Origin: Allolucifera butyrica
GTDB taxonomy: Bacteria > Bacillota > Negativicutes > Sporomusales > UPPP01
DNA: 64,000 nt
Direction of reading: 5' to 3'
NCBI RefSeq assembly: GCF_900476375.1
Contig: NZ_UPPP01000134.1
Coordinates: forward strand, 91,142 to 155,141
Below are positions 1-9,218 of this stretch, in pieces. The number at the start of each line of letters is the position of its first letter. Positions within the stretch are counted from its first letter, which is position 1. A program made the position numbers and the translations under genes. Under the pieces are notes generated by a model. It saw nothing but the letters and a program-made list of their open reading frames with translations, had not been told where the DNA came from and searched no databases.

Positions 1-1125
1 CATCAGCAAGTAACCGATTTTGACGTAATCGGGCTTTCCTATTATCCTTACTGGCACGGTACATTGGCTCAGCTCAAAGCCAATATGAATGATATCAGCG
101 CCCGTTATAATAAGGATGTGGTGGTTGCCGAAACCGCGTATGGGTTTACCCTGAAAGACGCGGACAAAGAGAAAAATCTTTTCGGACCGAATGAGGAATT
201 CGTGGGCGGTTACAGAGGCAGCGTACAGGGACAGGCTACCGCTGTCAGAGATGTCATGGCGGCGGTAGCACAGGTGCCGAACGGCAGGGGACTGGGTATT
301 TTCTATTGGGAACCGGACTGGATACCCGTCGAGGGAGCCGGCTGGAAAACCGGGGAAGGCGACGGCTGGGACAATCAGGCGATGTTTGATTTTAAAGGGA
401 ATGTGCTGCCCTCCCTGGATGTATTCCGGCGGGTATCGGAATCCGGAGTACCGGAGCAGTCCGTGATCAAATCGCTGTATCCGGTTAACCTTAAGGTAAA
501 AGTTGGGCAAGCGCCTGAATTGCCGAAGTTCGTGAATGCCGTTTATAGTGATGACAGTATAAAACCGGTTGCCGTCAAATGGGACGATACTAACGTGGCA
601 GGCTTTGATGCGCCGGGAGAGTATACGTTGCATGGTTCGGTCGAAGGCGCCAATGGGGATGCGGTTGCCGCTATAAACGTTGTGGATCAAGTGAATTTGG
701 TGAAGAATCCCGGGTTTGAGACCGGTGGCTTGGCGGAATGGACGGTCCAAGGCGATGCCGGTGCGGTGAATACCGTTCAAAGCAGCGGCGATGTCCATAG
801 CGGTAAAAGTGCCCTGCATTATTGGGCCGACAAAGCATTTCATTTTACGGCGTCCCAGACGGTTACGGGTCTTAAAAACGGCAAATATGTATTAACGGCC
901 TGGGCGCAAGGCGGTGGCGGCGAGAAGAGCCTGCAGTTATTCGCCAGTGATTATGGCGGCGAAAAATTGACTGCCAGGATTACGGATGATGGCTGGAACC
1001 ACTGGCATCAGTACGTAATAAAAGATATTAGCGTGACCAACGGCCAATGTACGGTTGGCTTTGATAATGATGCCAACGCCGGCAACTGGGGTACACTGGA
1101 CGATGTGGAATTGTACGCCGAGTAA
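1..1125 (+). CDS. ganB: Arabinogalactan endo-beta-1,4-galactanase (GH53), 5' truncated by window
   Basis: Secreted GH53 enzyme that cleaves beta-1,4-galactan side chains of pectin. The frame is open from base 1, so the start and signal peptide lie off the window. What remains is the end of the barrel: a FDVIGLSYYPYWHGTL stretch, then VVVAETAYGFT, whose Glu matches the GH53 nucleophile position. About residues 160-230 look like a bacterial Ig-like (Big_4) domain. From about 235 to the end, beginning NLVKNPGFETGGLAEW, it looks like a carbohydrate-binding module of the galactose-binding fold. The next genes encode sugar uptake and a beta-galactosidase, which fits galactan use. Family assignment is from recognised motifs. 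The domain borders are approximate. Confidence 0.88.
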   Translation, partial: HQQVTDFDVIGLSYYPYWHGTLAQLKANMNDISARYNKDVVVAETAYGFTLKDADKEKNLFGPNEEFVGGYRGSVQGQATAVRDVMAAVAQVPNGRGLGIFYWEPDWIPVEGAGWKTGEGDGWDNQAMFDFKGNVLPSLDVFRRVSESGVPEQSVIKSLYPVNLKVKVGQAPELPKFVNAVYSDDSIKPVAVKWDDTNVAGFDAPGEYTLHGSVEGANGDAVAAINVVDQVNLVKNPGFETGGLAEWTVQGDAGAVNTVQSSGDVHSGKSALHYWADKAFHFTASQTVTGLKNGKYVLTAWAQGGGGEKSLQLFASDYGGEKLTARITDDGWNHWHQYVIKDISVTNGQCTVGFDNDANAGNWGTLDDVELYAE

Positions 1126-1154
1126 AAGGTAATGCCGGCGGCTCCTCTTTTATT

Positions 1155-1182
1155 CTGCCGGGATGCTTATGAATTCCGGCAG
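1155..1182 (+). terminator. Inverted repeat after the galactanase gene
   Basis: CTGCCGG and CCGGCAG pair around a 14-base loop about 30 bases past the galactanase stop. No strong T-run follows, so termination is only a possibility. Confidence 0.35.
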
Positions 1183-1349
1183 GATAAAGCGGAGTGTCGC
1201 GTAGGTCCTGCGCCCTGCCTAATTAGGATGATCGATGATAGGAATAAAGGGATATACTCTTCTTTACGGAAATTAACTATAAGATCGAAACAAACAATGA
1301 ACCGGAAATGTCCTTCGTAAAGAATACAAAACCAGGAAGGTAGATGAAA

Positions 1350-2312
1350 GTGGCAACAATTAAAGATATAGCAGATAAAGCGGGCGTATCTACTGCGACT
1401 GTTTCAAGAGTATTAAATTATGACTCGACACTTTCGGTCAGTGATGAAACCAAAAAAAAAGTCTTCGAAACTGCCGAAGAACTGTCTTATGAAAAACGGG
1501 CAGACCGCAAAGTGCGGACGGCAAAAATTGCGCTGATCAACTGGCGGACCGAAGAAGAGGAACTAAATGACCTGTACTATATGTCAATCCGGCTGGGAGT
1601 GGAGAAACGCTGCGACCAGCTCAAGATGGGGATTGTCAGATACTTCAAAAACGGCATAACCGAACTTTCGAAAGAGAATATTCAGGGAATGATTGTAATC
1701 GGAATTTATAGTAAGGAAGAGATCGCTTATTTTAAAGATATAACGTCTAATATCGTATTTGTCGATTCGGTGGTATGCGACGAGGATGCTTTTGATTATG
1801 TGGGGATTGACCTTGCCGGAGCCACCCGCAAAGTGATTGGTTATTTTTTAGAAAAGGACGTAAGCCGCATTGGCTATATTGGAGAAGCCTCAGACATAAG
1901 GGAAACAACCTTCCGGTCCTGTTTAAAAGAAAAGGGCCTGTTAAATGAGGAGTATATTTATACGGGAAATCTTTTGGTAAGTGATGGCTATGAATTAATG
2001 AAAAGAGCGGTTAAAGAGCACGGCGAGCAGCTGCCGGCGGCTTTTTTCGTGGCTAACGACTCCATGGCGATTGGCTGTTTGAACGCATTGAATGAAGCCC
2101 GCATCCCTGTGCCGGAGAAGGTAAGCATTATCGGAATCAATGATATCAGTATTTCCCGCTATACGTACCCGGCCTTGAGCACCGTAAAAGTGTATACCGA
2201 GCTGATGGGGGAAACGGCAGTCGATTTATTGGTAGAGAGATTTAGAGACCGGAATATCGCTAAAAAGGTTATTATCGCGACGAAACTGAAAATTAGACAA
2301 AGCAGCCTTTGA
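1350..2312 (+). CDS. LacI-family transcriptional regulator (copy 1)
   Basis: Sugar-responsive DNA-binding repressor with an N-terminal LacI helix-turn-helix (ATIKDIADKAGVSTATVSRV, residues 2-21) and a periplasmic-binding-protein-like effector domain. I chose GTG at 1350 because the paralogue at 9219 starts at the same codon and AGGAAGG is then well spaced. ATG at 1344 is also possible. The protein is near-identical to the 9219 product through the first 90 residues. It lacks about six residues in the YIGEASDIRETTF region relative to that paralogue. Its 320 residues are short of the usual 330-340. It lies 29 bases before the ATPase gene, so co-transcription is likely. It probably controls the galactan genes; the ligand is unknown. 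Confidence 0.9.
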   Translation: MATIKDIADKAGVSTATVSRVLNYDSTLSVSDETKKKVFETAEELSYEKRADRKVRTAKIALINWRTEEEELNDLYYMSIRLGVEKRCDQLKMGIVRYFKNGITELSKENIQGMIVIGIYSKEEIAYFKDITSNIVFVDSVVCDEDAFDYVGIDLAGATRKVIGYFLEKDVSRIGYIGEASDIRETTFRSCLKEKGLLNEEYIYTGNLLVSDGYELMKRAVKEHGEQLPAAFFVANDSMAIGCLNALNEARIPVPEKVSIIGINDISISRYTYPALSTVKVYTELMGETAVDLLVERFRDRNIAKKVIIATKLKIRQSSL

Positions 2313-2341
2313 TAGATACATTATCCGGGAGGAGAGGCGGT

Positions 2342-3463
2342 ATGGCAAAAGTATTTTTACAAGGCGTAGGCAAGCAGTATGGAGCGGTTCAGGTCGTGAA
2401 AAATTTTAATTTGGAAATCAATGACCAGGAAATTGTGGTATTCGTAGGTCCCTCCGGCTGCGGCAAATCAACTACGTTGAGAATGATCGCCGGTTTGGAG
2501 GAAATCAGCGCGGGCGAAATTTACATTGGCGATAAGATGGTGAATCATCTGGCACCGAAAGACAGGAATATCGCCATGGTTTTTCAAAATTACGCTTTGT
2601 ATCCGCATATGAATGTATATGAAAATATGGCATTTAGCCTTAAACTAAAAAAAGTTGCTAAAACTGAAATTGACCGGCGGGTACGGGAAGCAGCTCAAAT
2701 TTTGCAGATTGAACAGTTGCTTGACCGGAAACCGAAAGCCTTATCGGGCGGACAGCGCCAGCGGGTGGCCATGGGCCGGGCCATTGTGCGGGAGCCGGCG
2801 GTATTTTTGATGGATGAACCCTTATCCAACTTAGATGCCAAACTGAGGGTAACAATGCGGTCTGAAATAACGAGGCTGCACCGGCGGCTAAAAACGACAA
2901 CCATATATGTAACCCATGACCAGACCGAAGCCATGACCATGGGAGACCGGATTGTTGTTATGAAAGACGGTGTGATTCAACAGGTGGACACGCCGATGAA
3001 TTTGTATAAGAAACCGCAGAATTTGTTTGTCGCCGGTTTTATCGGCAATCCGGCTATGAATTTTATAACAGCGGCTGTTAAGGTGGAATCGGAAAGATGG
3101 TATATTGCGGGCGCGGGCTTTAAGGTGGAAGTGCCGGGCGGTATGGTCCGCCCCCTGGAAAAGTACCGGGATAAAACCATTATCTTTGGTATCCGGCCGG
3201 AACATATTCATGATGAAGTGCTGATGCTGGAAACCTTCCCCCAGTCTTTAATCAAGGCCAAAGTTGAGGTTATCGAATTACTGGGGGCGGAAACCATTCT
3301 TCATCTTAATTTGGCGGGAAAGATTCTAGTGGGCCGGGTGCCGGCGCGCAGTTCGTACAAGATCGGCGAGCAGGTATCACTGACTTTGGACATGAACCAT
3401 ATGCACGTTTTTGACCCGGAGACCGAACAGGCAATCTATAATTTAGCTGAAAGACCGCTTTAA
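2342..3463 (+). CDS. MsmX/UgpC-type ABC transporter ATP-binding protein
   Basis: Cytoplasmic ATPase that energises carbohydrate ABC importers of the CUT1 class. Walker A is GPSGCGKST (residues 36-44), followed by the Q-loop region NYALYPHMNV. The signature LSGGQRQR and Walker B LMDEPLSNLD come next, with a C-terminal regulatory TOBE/MalK-like domain. The start at 2342 is set by GGGAGGAGAGG just upstream; longer in-frame starts would overlap the lacI gene. At 373 residues it is normal for the family. The substrate-binding protein and permeases follow at 3795-6834 behind their own promoter. MsmX-type ATPases often serve several importers, so it may not be exclusive to this one. Confidence 0.93.
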   Translation: MAKVFLQGVGKQYGAVQVVKNFNLEINDQEIVVFVGPSGCGKSTTLRMIAGLEEISAGEIYIGDKMVNHLAPKDRNIAMVFQNYALYPHMNVYENMAFSLKLKKVAKTEIDRRVREAAQILQIEQLLDRKPKALSGGQRQRVAMGRAIVREPAVFLMDEPLSNLDAKLRVTMRSEITRLHRRLKTTTIYVTHDQTEAMTMGDRIVVMKDGVIQQVDTPMNLYKKPQNLFVAGFIGNPAMNFITAAVKVESERWYIAGAGFKVEVPGGMVRPLEKYRDKTIIFGIRPEHIHDEVLMLETFPQSLIKAKVEVIELLGAETILHLNLAGKILVGRVPARSSYKIGEQVSLTLDMNHMHVFDPETEQAIYNLAERPL

Positions 3464-3472
3464 GCGGTCTTT
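3450..3472. terminator. AAAGACCGC-type hairpin terminator
   Basis: AAAGACCGCTT pairs perfectly with AAGCGGTCTTT and overlaps the stop codon of the ATPase gene. It is one of at least nine related hairpins in the window. The A and T runs at both ends make it potentially bidirectional. Confidence 0.8.
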
Positions 3473-3515
3473 CTCGTTTTTAACTAAAATATTAGATCTG
3501 ATTTACTAAATGCCA

Positions 3516-3545
3516 TTGACAACCAAATATTGGATTTGCTATAGT
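3516..3545 (+). promoter_or_regulatory. Sigma-70/A promoter of the binding-protein operon
   Basis: TTGACA (3516-3521), 18-base spacer, TATAGT (3540-3545). Just upstream, ATTTACTAAAT (3501-3511) is a small palindrome that could be a LacI-type operator; that part is conjecture. The 331-base gap between 3464 and 3794 holds this promoter and the palindromic element at 3592-3741. Confidence 0.65.
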
Positions 3546-3591
3546 GAAAAAGGAAAAATATGGATTATTCAGAAAAATCATCGTAATTATT

Positions 3592-3741
3592 CCCACATTT
3601 CGCACGCTGAACTTATGGCGACAATATTTCTCCCCAATTATAGCTGCAAAGTAAATCATGACCTATTATTACATTTAAAATTCACAAAGTTTATTTTGCT
3701 CAGGAGAATTATTATCGAATGACAGGACTGCGAAAAATGGG
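3592..3741. repeat. CCCAC-terminal inverted-repeat element, copy 1 (long form)
   Basis: The left arm CCCACATTTCGCA and the right arm TGCGAAAAATGGG are inverted repeats. Next to the arms are the shared inner boxes CTGAACTTAT and TATCGAATGACAG. About 85 A/T-rich bases separate the arms here, whereas copy 2 is only 65 bases long. A 70-codon open frame running through it is not credible as a gene. It lies between promoter and start codon of the sugar-binding protein and so is transcribed in the leader. Confidence 0.7.
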
Positions 3742-3794
3742 ATTGCTGCTTACTTTAAGAAGAAGAATCCAAATGAAAATGGGAGGGGATTGCT

Positions 3795-5072
3795 TTGAGT
3801 AAAAAGTTAATGGTGGCACTGGTGGTTTTGCTGGGGGTAGCGGTTCTCATAGCGGCTTGTGGCGGGACGCCTTCTTCCGGTGGCAAGAGCGGTTCGCAGC
3901 CGGTAACAATCAAAGTCGCGGCCTGGAATGATGCGGCGGATTCCTTAAAGGCGGAGATTGCCGGATTTCAAAAAAAGTATCCCCATATTAAGGTGGAAGT
4001 TCAGTATGTAGATAACAACTATACCAAGATTATGCCTAAATTGGCTTCCGGCAGTGACGTGCCGGATATTATTCAAACGCAAAACCGGGATTTTCCCGCT
4101 TTCATGAAAAAGTTTCCCGGCGAATTTGTGGATATCACGGACAAGGTGGCCGGATTGAAGAGTAAGTTTGTCGCCGCCGCCTGGGAACCGGTGACTTTTG
4201 ACGGCAAGGTATATGCTATGCCCTGGGATTTGGGCCCGGCGGCGGTATACTATCGGCAGGATTTATTTCAACAGGCAGGCATTGAGCCGTCTAAAATCGA
4301 AACCTGGGATGATTTTATTGCGTCCGGTCAGAAAATAAAGGCCCGTTTTGGCGGCAATGTAGCCATGACTGCTTATGCCGATGATTTTGACCTCTATGAA
4401 CAATTCTTCAGCGAACTGGGCGGAAATTATACGTCAGTTGACGGGAAGATTGATATTGGGTCGGAACAATCCAAACAGGCGCTGGCGATGGTCAAAAAAA
4501 TTACCGGCGCAGGAATTGCCATTGATATTAAAGACTGGAACGGACGGATCACGGCACTGAAGAACAATAAAGTCGCTGCCGTTATTTATCCTGTATGGTA
4601 TGCGGGGACATTGATGAACAGCATGGCCGACCAAAAAGGGAAATGGAGTGTTATGCCGCTGCCGGCATTCACGAAAGGCGGCAATAATCAGGCGAACTTG
4701 GGCGGCTCGGTTTTGGCGATTACCAAACAGTCCCGGAATCCCGATGCGGCCTGGAAATTTATTGAATATTGCCTGGCCACCGATGCGGGGCAGACGGTAA
4801 TGTTGCAGTACGGATTGTTCCCTTCCTATGAACCTTTTTATGAGAGTGCCGCCTTTAAGAAACAGAATGACTATTTTGGAAGGCCCCTGTATTCGTTTTT
4901 TGCCAAACTGACGGAAAAAATTCCGCCTATGCATCGCGGGCCCATTATGCTTGATGCGTCGAAACCGCTTGCCGACATGCAGGCCGCGGTGATTGCCGGC
5001 CAAAGCATTGAGCAGGCGACAAGCGATGCAGCACAGGAAATAGCCAAAAAGACAGGCTTAGCCGTGAAATAA
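3795..5072 (+). CDS. Sugar ABC transporter substrate-binding lipoprotein
   Basis: Extracytoplasmic receptor for a CUT1-type importer, probably of galacto-oligosaccharides (inference from neighbours). The N-terminus has a short charged stretch, a hydrophobic segment and lipobox LIAACG with the lipidated Cys near residue 22. The body has SBP family 1 features: the FQKKYPHIKVEVQY segment after the first strand, then WEPVTFDGKVYAMPWD and GPAAVYYRQDLF. The start is TTG at 3795, set by GGGAGGGGA six to eight bases upstream. At 425 residues it is typical. The permease genes follow directly. Confidence 0.92.
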   Translation: MSKKLMVALVVLLGVAVLIAACGGTPSSGGKSGSQPVTIKVAAWNDAADSLKAEIAGFQKKYPHIKVEVQYVDNNYTKIMPKLASGSDVPDIIQTQNRDFPAFMKKFPGEFVDITDKVAGLKSKFVAAAWEPVTFDGKVYAMPWDLGPAAVYYRQDLFQQAGIEPSKIETWDDFIASGQKIKARFGGNVAMTAYADDFDLYEQFFSELGGNYTSVDGKIDIGSEQSKQALAMVKKITGAGIAIDIKDWNGRITALKNNKVAAVIYPVWYAGTLMNSMADQKGKWSVMPLPAFTKGGNNQANLGGSVLAITKQSRNPDAAWKFIEYCLATDAGQTVMLQYGLFPSYEPFYESAAFKKQNDYFGRPLYSFFAKLTEKIPPMHRGPIMLDASKPLADMQAAVIAGQSIEQATSDAAQEIAKKTGLAVK

Positions 5073-5143
5073 AGAAAACAGGCGGCAGGGCGGTGTTGCG
5101 CCGGGCGACACTGGCCCTGCTGTTTAAGAGGGGAGGCAGTACT

Positions 5144-6001
5144 GTGCGCAAACGGTCGACGCCTTATCTGTTGATTGCTCCTTTTTTTCTGATTTTTTTC
5201 CTGTTCATGATTTATCCCATTTTCAATTCGTTATATTTATCATTTACGGCGGCGGAGGGAAGTACTTCTACCTGGATCGGTCTGGAGAATTTTAAAAATG
5301 TATTGACCGATTCCCTGTTTTGGCATTCTTTGTGGAATACTACCGTGATTTTACTGGTACAGGTCCCGCTGATGTTATTCCTGGCCTTTTTGCTGGCGGC
5401 TGCCGTCAATCAGGAAAATATTAAGGGCAGAGGTATATTCCGTTTGGCGATTTTTATGCCCGTATTAATTGACCTGGTTACTTACTCCATTGTTTTTTCG
5501 CTGTTATTTAATGAGCAGTTCGGGGTATTGAATTTTATCCTGCACCTGTTTCATGTACCGGGAATCCATTGGCTGCAAGACAGCTTCTGGGCTAAAGCCA
5601 CTATCATTGTCGCGATTACGTGGCGTTGGACTGGATATAACGCTATCATCCTCTTGGCCGGCTTACAGACAATTCCGGCGAGTATGTACGAAGCGGCCGA
5701 TATTGACGGTGCGTCGGCAGCCGATAAATTGTTCCGGATTACGTTGCCGCTGCTAAAACCCATTTTTTTATTTTGTGCCATCATGTCAATTATCGGCACG
5801 CTGCAACTGTTTACGGAGCCCTTTCTCCTGACTAACGGCGGCCCGAATAATGCGACGGAAACTCCGGTTATGTATATTTATCAGTATGCCTTTCAAAGTT
5901 TTCATTTTGGCTATGCTTCGGCGGCAGCTTATGTGTTGACCGCGATTATAGCGATTTTAAGCTATTGTCAAATTCGCATGTCCCAAGGCGGTGAATTTTA
6001 G
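5144..6001 (+). CDS. Sugar ABC transporter permease, MalF/GanP type
   Basis: Inner-membrane permease of the binding-protein-dependent system, with about six hydrophobic segments. The EAA loop near residue 185 reads EAADIDGASAADKLFRITLPLL and contacts the ATPase. I start at GTG 5144, preceded by GAGGGGAGG, rather than the longer frame from 5093, whose extra 17 residues lack a membrane or signal character. That gives 285 residues. The stop overlaps the GTG of the next permease by one base (TAGTG), indicating translational coupling. Confidence 0.92.
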   Translation: MRKRSTPYLLIAPFFLIFFLFMIYPIFNSLYLSFTAAEGSTSTWIGLENFKNVLTDSLFWHSLWNTTVILLVQVPLMLFLAFLLAAAVNQENIKGRGIFRLAIFMPVLIDLVTYSIVFSLLFNEQFGVLNFILHLFHVPGIHWLQDSFWAKATIIVAITWRWTGYNAIILLAGLQTIPASMYEAADIDGASAADKLFRITLPLLKPIFLFCAIMSIIGTLQLFTEPFLLTNGGPNNATETPVMYIYQYAFQSFHFGYASAAAYVLTAIIAILSYCQIRMSQGGEF

Positions 6002-6834
6002 TGAAGCATTCCCGGCGGCAAAAAAGCAACTGGTTTACGTATCTGTTATTGGCAAGCGGGTTGGTGGTTTCGGCCTATCCTTTTTACTGGTTATTTATTG
6101 CGGCTACCTTGAATGATTCCCAGATTTTCCAATTACCGCCGCATCTTTGGCCCGGTGGCGGCCTCGTTACCAATTTGTCTCACTTGCAAGAAAAAGGCCC
6201 TGTTTGGACGACATTTGGCAATAGTCTGTTTGTGGCTGTCACCTTTACGGTTTTGACAGGGTATTTATCGGCTTTGACCGGCTATGCTTTTGCCAAATTC
6301 CGGTTCCGGTATAAAGAGGCTTTATTCTTTCTCATTCTGGTGACCATGATGCTGCCGCAGCAGGTGATTATGATTCCTTTATTTAAAATGATGACGGCGC
6401 TGGGCTGGCAGAATGAACTGAAGGCAGTTATTATCCCTTCGCTGGCTAACTCTTTCGGCGTATTTTTTATGCGTCAGAATATGATGAATGTTCCTGCCGA
6501 ACTGTTAGAGGCGGCCCGTATTGATGGCTGCAGTGAACTCAGTATTTTTCACCGGATCGTACTGCCTACGGTGTATCCGGCGCTGGCGGCCTTAGCGATA
6601 CTGAGCTTTATTCAACAATGGGGGAATTTTATGTGGCCGCTGATTATTCTTCAGGATCAGGCGAAGATGACCCTGCCGTTGTTTTTGTCTATGCTGGTTC
6701 AGCCGGGGCAGGTTATACAATACGGGGAAGTACTGGCGGGAGCAGCGATCGGTGTGTTGCCGGTGTTTCTAATCTTTCTGTTTTTCCAAAAATATTTCGT
6801 ATCCGGAATCTATGGCGGCGCCGTGAAAGGATAA
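6001..6834 (+). CDS. Sugar ABC transporter permease, MalG/GanQ type
   Basis: Second permease subunit, 277 residues with six predicted membrane spans. The EAA motif is EAARIDGCSELSIFHRIVLP, the typical MalG-type loop. The GTG start overlaps the stop of the previous gene. With the binding lipoprotein and the MsmX-like ATPase it makes a complete CUT1 importer. The gene stops 124 bases before the GH2 start, and a palindromic element lies in that gap. Confidence 0.93.
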   Translation: MKHSRRQKSNWFTYLLLASGLVVSAYPFYWLFIAATLNDSQIFQLPPHLWPGGGLVTNLSHLQEKGPVWTTFGNSLFVAVTFTVLTGYLSALTGYAFAKFRFRYKEALFFLILVTMMLPQQVIMIPLFKMMTALGWQNELKAVIIPSLANSFGVFFMRQNMMNVPAELLEAARIDGCSELSIFHRIVLPTVYPALAALAILSFIQQWGNFMWPLIILQDQAKMTLPLFLSMLVQPGQVIQYGEVLAGAAIGVLPVFLIFLFFQKYFVSGIYGGAVKG

Positions 6835-6870
6835 CTGCCGGGTTCAGATTTTTGGCCGGGCAAGAATATA

Positions 6871-6935
6871 CCCACATTTCGCACCCTGAACTTATAGCGA
6901 CTATTGTCGAATGACAGAGGATTGCGAAAAGTGGG
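6871..6935. repeat. CCCAC-terminal inverted-repeat element, copy 2 (compact form)
   Basis: A 65-base palindromic element with arms CCCACATTTCGCA and TGCGAAAAGTGGG. The inner boxes CTGAACTTATA and TGTCGAATGACAG are shared with copy 1. It sits between the permease and GH2 genes and supplies a spurious upstream ATG at 6911. Confidence 0.72.
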
Positions 6936-6958
6936 ATTATAAGGAGTTGAGCGATCGG

Positions 6959-9214
6959 ATGTCCAGAGAAGTTCTGAATTTTAATACAGACTGGCTGTTT
7001 ATTGCCGGGGATATTGCCGGGGGAGAACAACCGGGTCTGGATGTGCAACTTTTTGAGGAAGTCCATTTGCCGCACACAAATATTGAACTGCCGCATCACT
7101 ATTTTAAGGAACAGGATTATCAGTTTGTTTCCTGGTACCGGCGCAATTTTACCGCTGACGCCGGTTGGCGCGGCAAAAGAGTATGGGTGGATTTTGACGG
7201 GGCTATGAGCGTTGCCCGGGTTTATATTAACGGACACTTTCTGGGGGAAAACAAAGGGGGCTATCTGCCGTTTTCGTTTGATATAACGGACTATCTTTTG
7301 TTCGAGGACGACAATGTCCTGGCAGTCCGGCTGGATTCTACCCGCAGGCCGGATATTCCGCCGGAAGGATATGTTGTCGATTATATGCTTTTCGGCGGTA
7401 TTTACCGTGATGTCTACCTGCGGATTGTTCATCCCGTTGCGATCGAAACGGCCTGTATTACGACGCCGCAAATTGATGAAACCGGCGTAGCGGTCGATAT
7501 CCGTATGGAAGTAAGAAATCAGACGCAGGCTGGCCAGGTAGCCCGGCTCAAAGCAACTGTTGTCTATCAGGATGAATGGGTTGCCGAACTGGTCTCGGGT
7601 GAGGTACGGCTGAGCCCGGAGACTGTCACGGTCGCGGCTGTCCGGTTTGATCTTTTTCAGGGGATTCAACTGTGGGAAATTGATGAACCGCATTTGTATA
7701 AAGCCGTACTTACGCTTTTGATTGACGGACGGGATGTGGATCAATATGAGCAGATATTTGGCGTGCGGCAAATTGAGTTCCGGGAAGACGGGAAATTCTA
7801 TCTGAACAATCAGCCCCTGAAGCTGCGGGGCTTAAACCGGCACCAGATGTTTCCCTATGTCGGGCAGGCCATGGGGAACCGGCTGCAGCGCAAGGACGCG
7901 GAAATATTAAAATATGAACTGGGAGTGAACTATGTCCGGACGTCCCATTACCCTCAAGATCCGTCTTTTTTAGACCGGTGCGACGAAATCGGCCTGCTGG
8001 TGCTGGAGGAACTGCCGGGCTGGCAGCATATCGGCGATAAAGCCTGGCAGGAAATCGCCAAAGATCACTTGGCAGGAATGATCCGGCGGGATTGCAATCA
8101 TCCGTCTATTTTTCTCTGGGGAGTACGGATTAACGAGTCGCTGGACGACCACGATTTTTATGCGGCAACCAATGCGTTGGCCCACAGCCTGGATCCGACC
8201 AGGCCGACGATTGGGACCCGCTATTTGGAAAGAAGCGAGTTTTTGGAAGATGTATACGGCTTTAATGATTTTCTGCAGAATCTGGCAGGAAAGCTGCATT
8301 TGCCTAACTATAAGCCGTCTGTCGTGACGGAGTATATGGGGCATATGTTTCCGACCCGCCGATATGACAATGACAGCCGTTTGCTGGAGCATGCGGCAAA
8401 GCATGCTCTGATTCAAAATGTTGCCTATGGGATTCCCGAATTAGCCGGAGCGTCCGGCTGGTGCGCTTTTGACTATAACACGCATGTCAACTTTGGCGCC
8501 GGTGACCATATTTGCTATCACGGCGTGATGGATATCTTCCGGATTCCCAAGTATGCCGCCTACTTTTATCAAAGCCAGCGGGATATAAAGTATGGGATTA
8601 CCCTATTTATCGCCAGACGGCTGGTTCCCTCCTTTAAAGAAGACGGCGAGGACGTGATTCCGGTTTACAGCAACTGCGACCAGGTGGAACTCTTTGTTAA
8701 CGGGGAATCCTTAGGCATCCGGAATCCGGACCGGGTTGTTTATCCGAATTTGCCGCATCCGCCTTTTACTTTTAAAAAGGTATTGCCCTGGCCGCCTGAT
8801 TCTGATACGGAAATCCGGGCTGTTGGGTATTTAGCCGGCAGAATCGTTGCCGAGCAGAGCCTGAAGCTGGAGGGGGATCCGTATCGTATCCGTCTGCTTT
8901 CCGACCACAGTGAACTCACCGCCGACGGGAGTGATATGACCCGGATTGTAGTGCAGGCGGTTGATGAAAAGGATCAGCCCTTGTCATTGGCTAATTTTGC
9001 AATTCGTCTTTTCCTGGAAGGCGCAGGGAGTCTGGTGGGAGAAAATCCCCTGGTGCTTGAGGGAGGGCAGGCGGCCGTGTATGTGCGGTCGGCCCGGCAG
9101 CCGGGAGTTATTACAGTAAAGGGAGAAAATGATTTTTTGCAGCCCGATGAAATTACGGTTCAAACTGTGCCGCTGGCAGCTAAAATCGTTCCGGGGGGAA
9201 GGAACAGGAGATAG
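6959..9214 (+). CDS. Glycoside hydrolase family 2, probable beta-galactosidase
   Basis: Cytoplasmic enzyme expected to split imported galacto-oligosaccharides; no signal peptide is seen. Domain order: sugar-binding jelly roll (residues 1-160), Ig-like domain, TIM barrel from about 270, C-terminal Ig-like domains. NRHQMFPYVGQAMGNRL and NYVRTSHYPQDPSFLDRCDE are GH2 barrel motifs. E393 (in INES) is the expected acid/base and E458 (in VVTEYMGH) the expected nucleophile. The start at ATG 6959 uses AAGGAG 12 bases upstream; an earlier ATG at 6911 lies inside a repeat element. It ends four bases before the second lacI gene. Beta-glucuronidase activity cannot be excluded from sequence, but the neighbours favour galactan. 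Confidence 0.88.
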   Translation: MSREVLNFNTDWLFIAGDIAGGEQPGLDVQLFEEVHLPHTNIELPHHYFKEQDYQFVSWYRRNFTADAGWRGKRVWVDFDGAMSVARVYINGHFLGENKGGYLPFSFDITDYLLFEDDNVLAVRLDSTRRPDIPPEGYVVDYMLFGGIYRDVYLRIVHPVAIETACITTPQIDETGVAVDIRMEVRNQTQAGQVARLKATVVYQDEWVAELVSGEVRLSPETVTVAAVRFDLFQGIQLWEIDEPHLYKAVLTLLIDGRDVDQYEQIFGVRQIEFREDGKFYLNNQPLKLRGLNRHQMFPYVGQAMGNRLQRKDAEILKYELGVNYVRTSHYPQDPSFLDRCDEIGLLVLEELPGWQHIGDKAWQEIAKDHLAGMIRRDCNHPSIFLWGVRINESLDDHDFYAATNALAHSLDPTRPTIGTRYLERSEFLEDVYGFNDFLQNLAGKLHLPNYKPSVVTEYMGHMFPTRRYDNDSRLLEHAAKHALIQNVAYGIPELAGASGWCAFDYNTHVNFGAGDHICYHGVMDIFRIPKYAAYFYQSQRDIKYGITLFIARRLVPSFKEDGEDVIPVYSNCDQVELFVNGESLGIRNPDRVVYPNLPHPPFTFKKVLPWPPDSDTEIRAVGYLAGRIVAEQSLKLEGDPYRIRLLSDHSELTADGSDMTRIVVQAVDEKDQPLSLANFAIRLFLEGAGSLVGENPLVLEGGQAAVYVRSARQPGVITVKGENDFLQPDEITVQTVPLAAKIVPGGRNRR

Positions 9215-9218
9215 AAAG

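Noticed and set aside
1132..1320. 62-codon open frame after the galactanase gene
   Set aside because: No ribosome site and no recognisable protein; it covers a hairpin and the lacI leader.
3510..3722. 70-codon open frame
   Set aside because: It starts inside the -35 region and runs through the palindromic element; no ribosome site.
6713..7771. 352-codon open frame on the minus strand
   Set aside because: Antisense to the permease and GH2 genes, no family likeness, no ribosome site; a by-product of codon bias.
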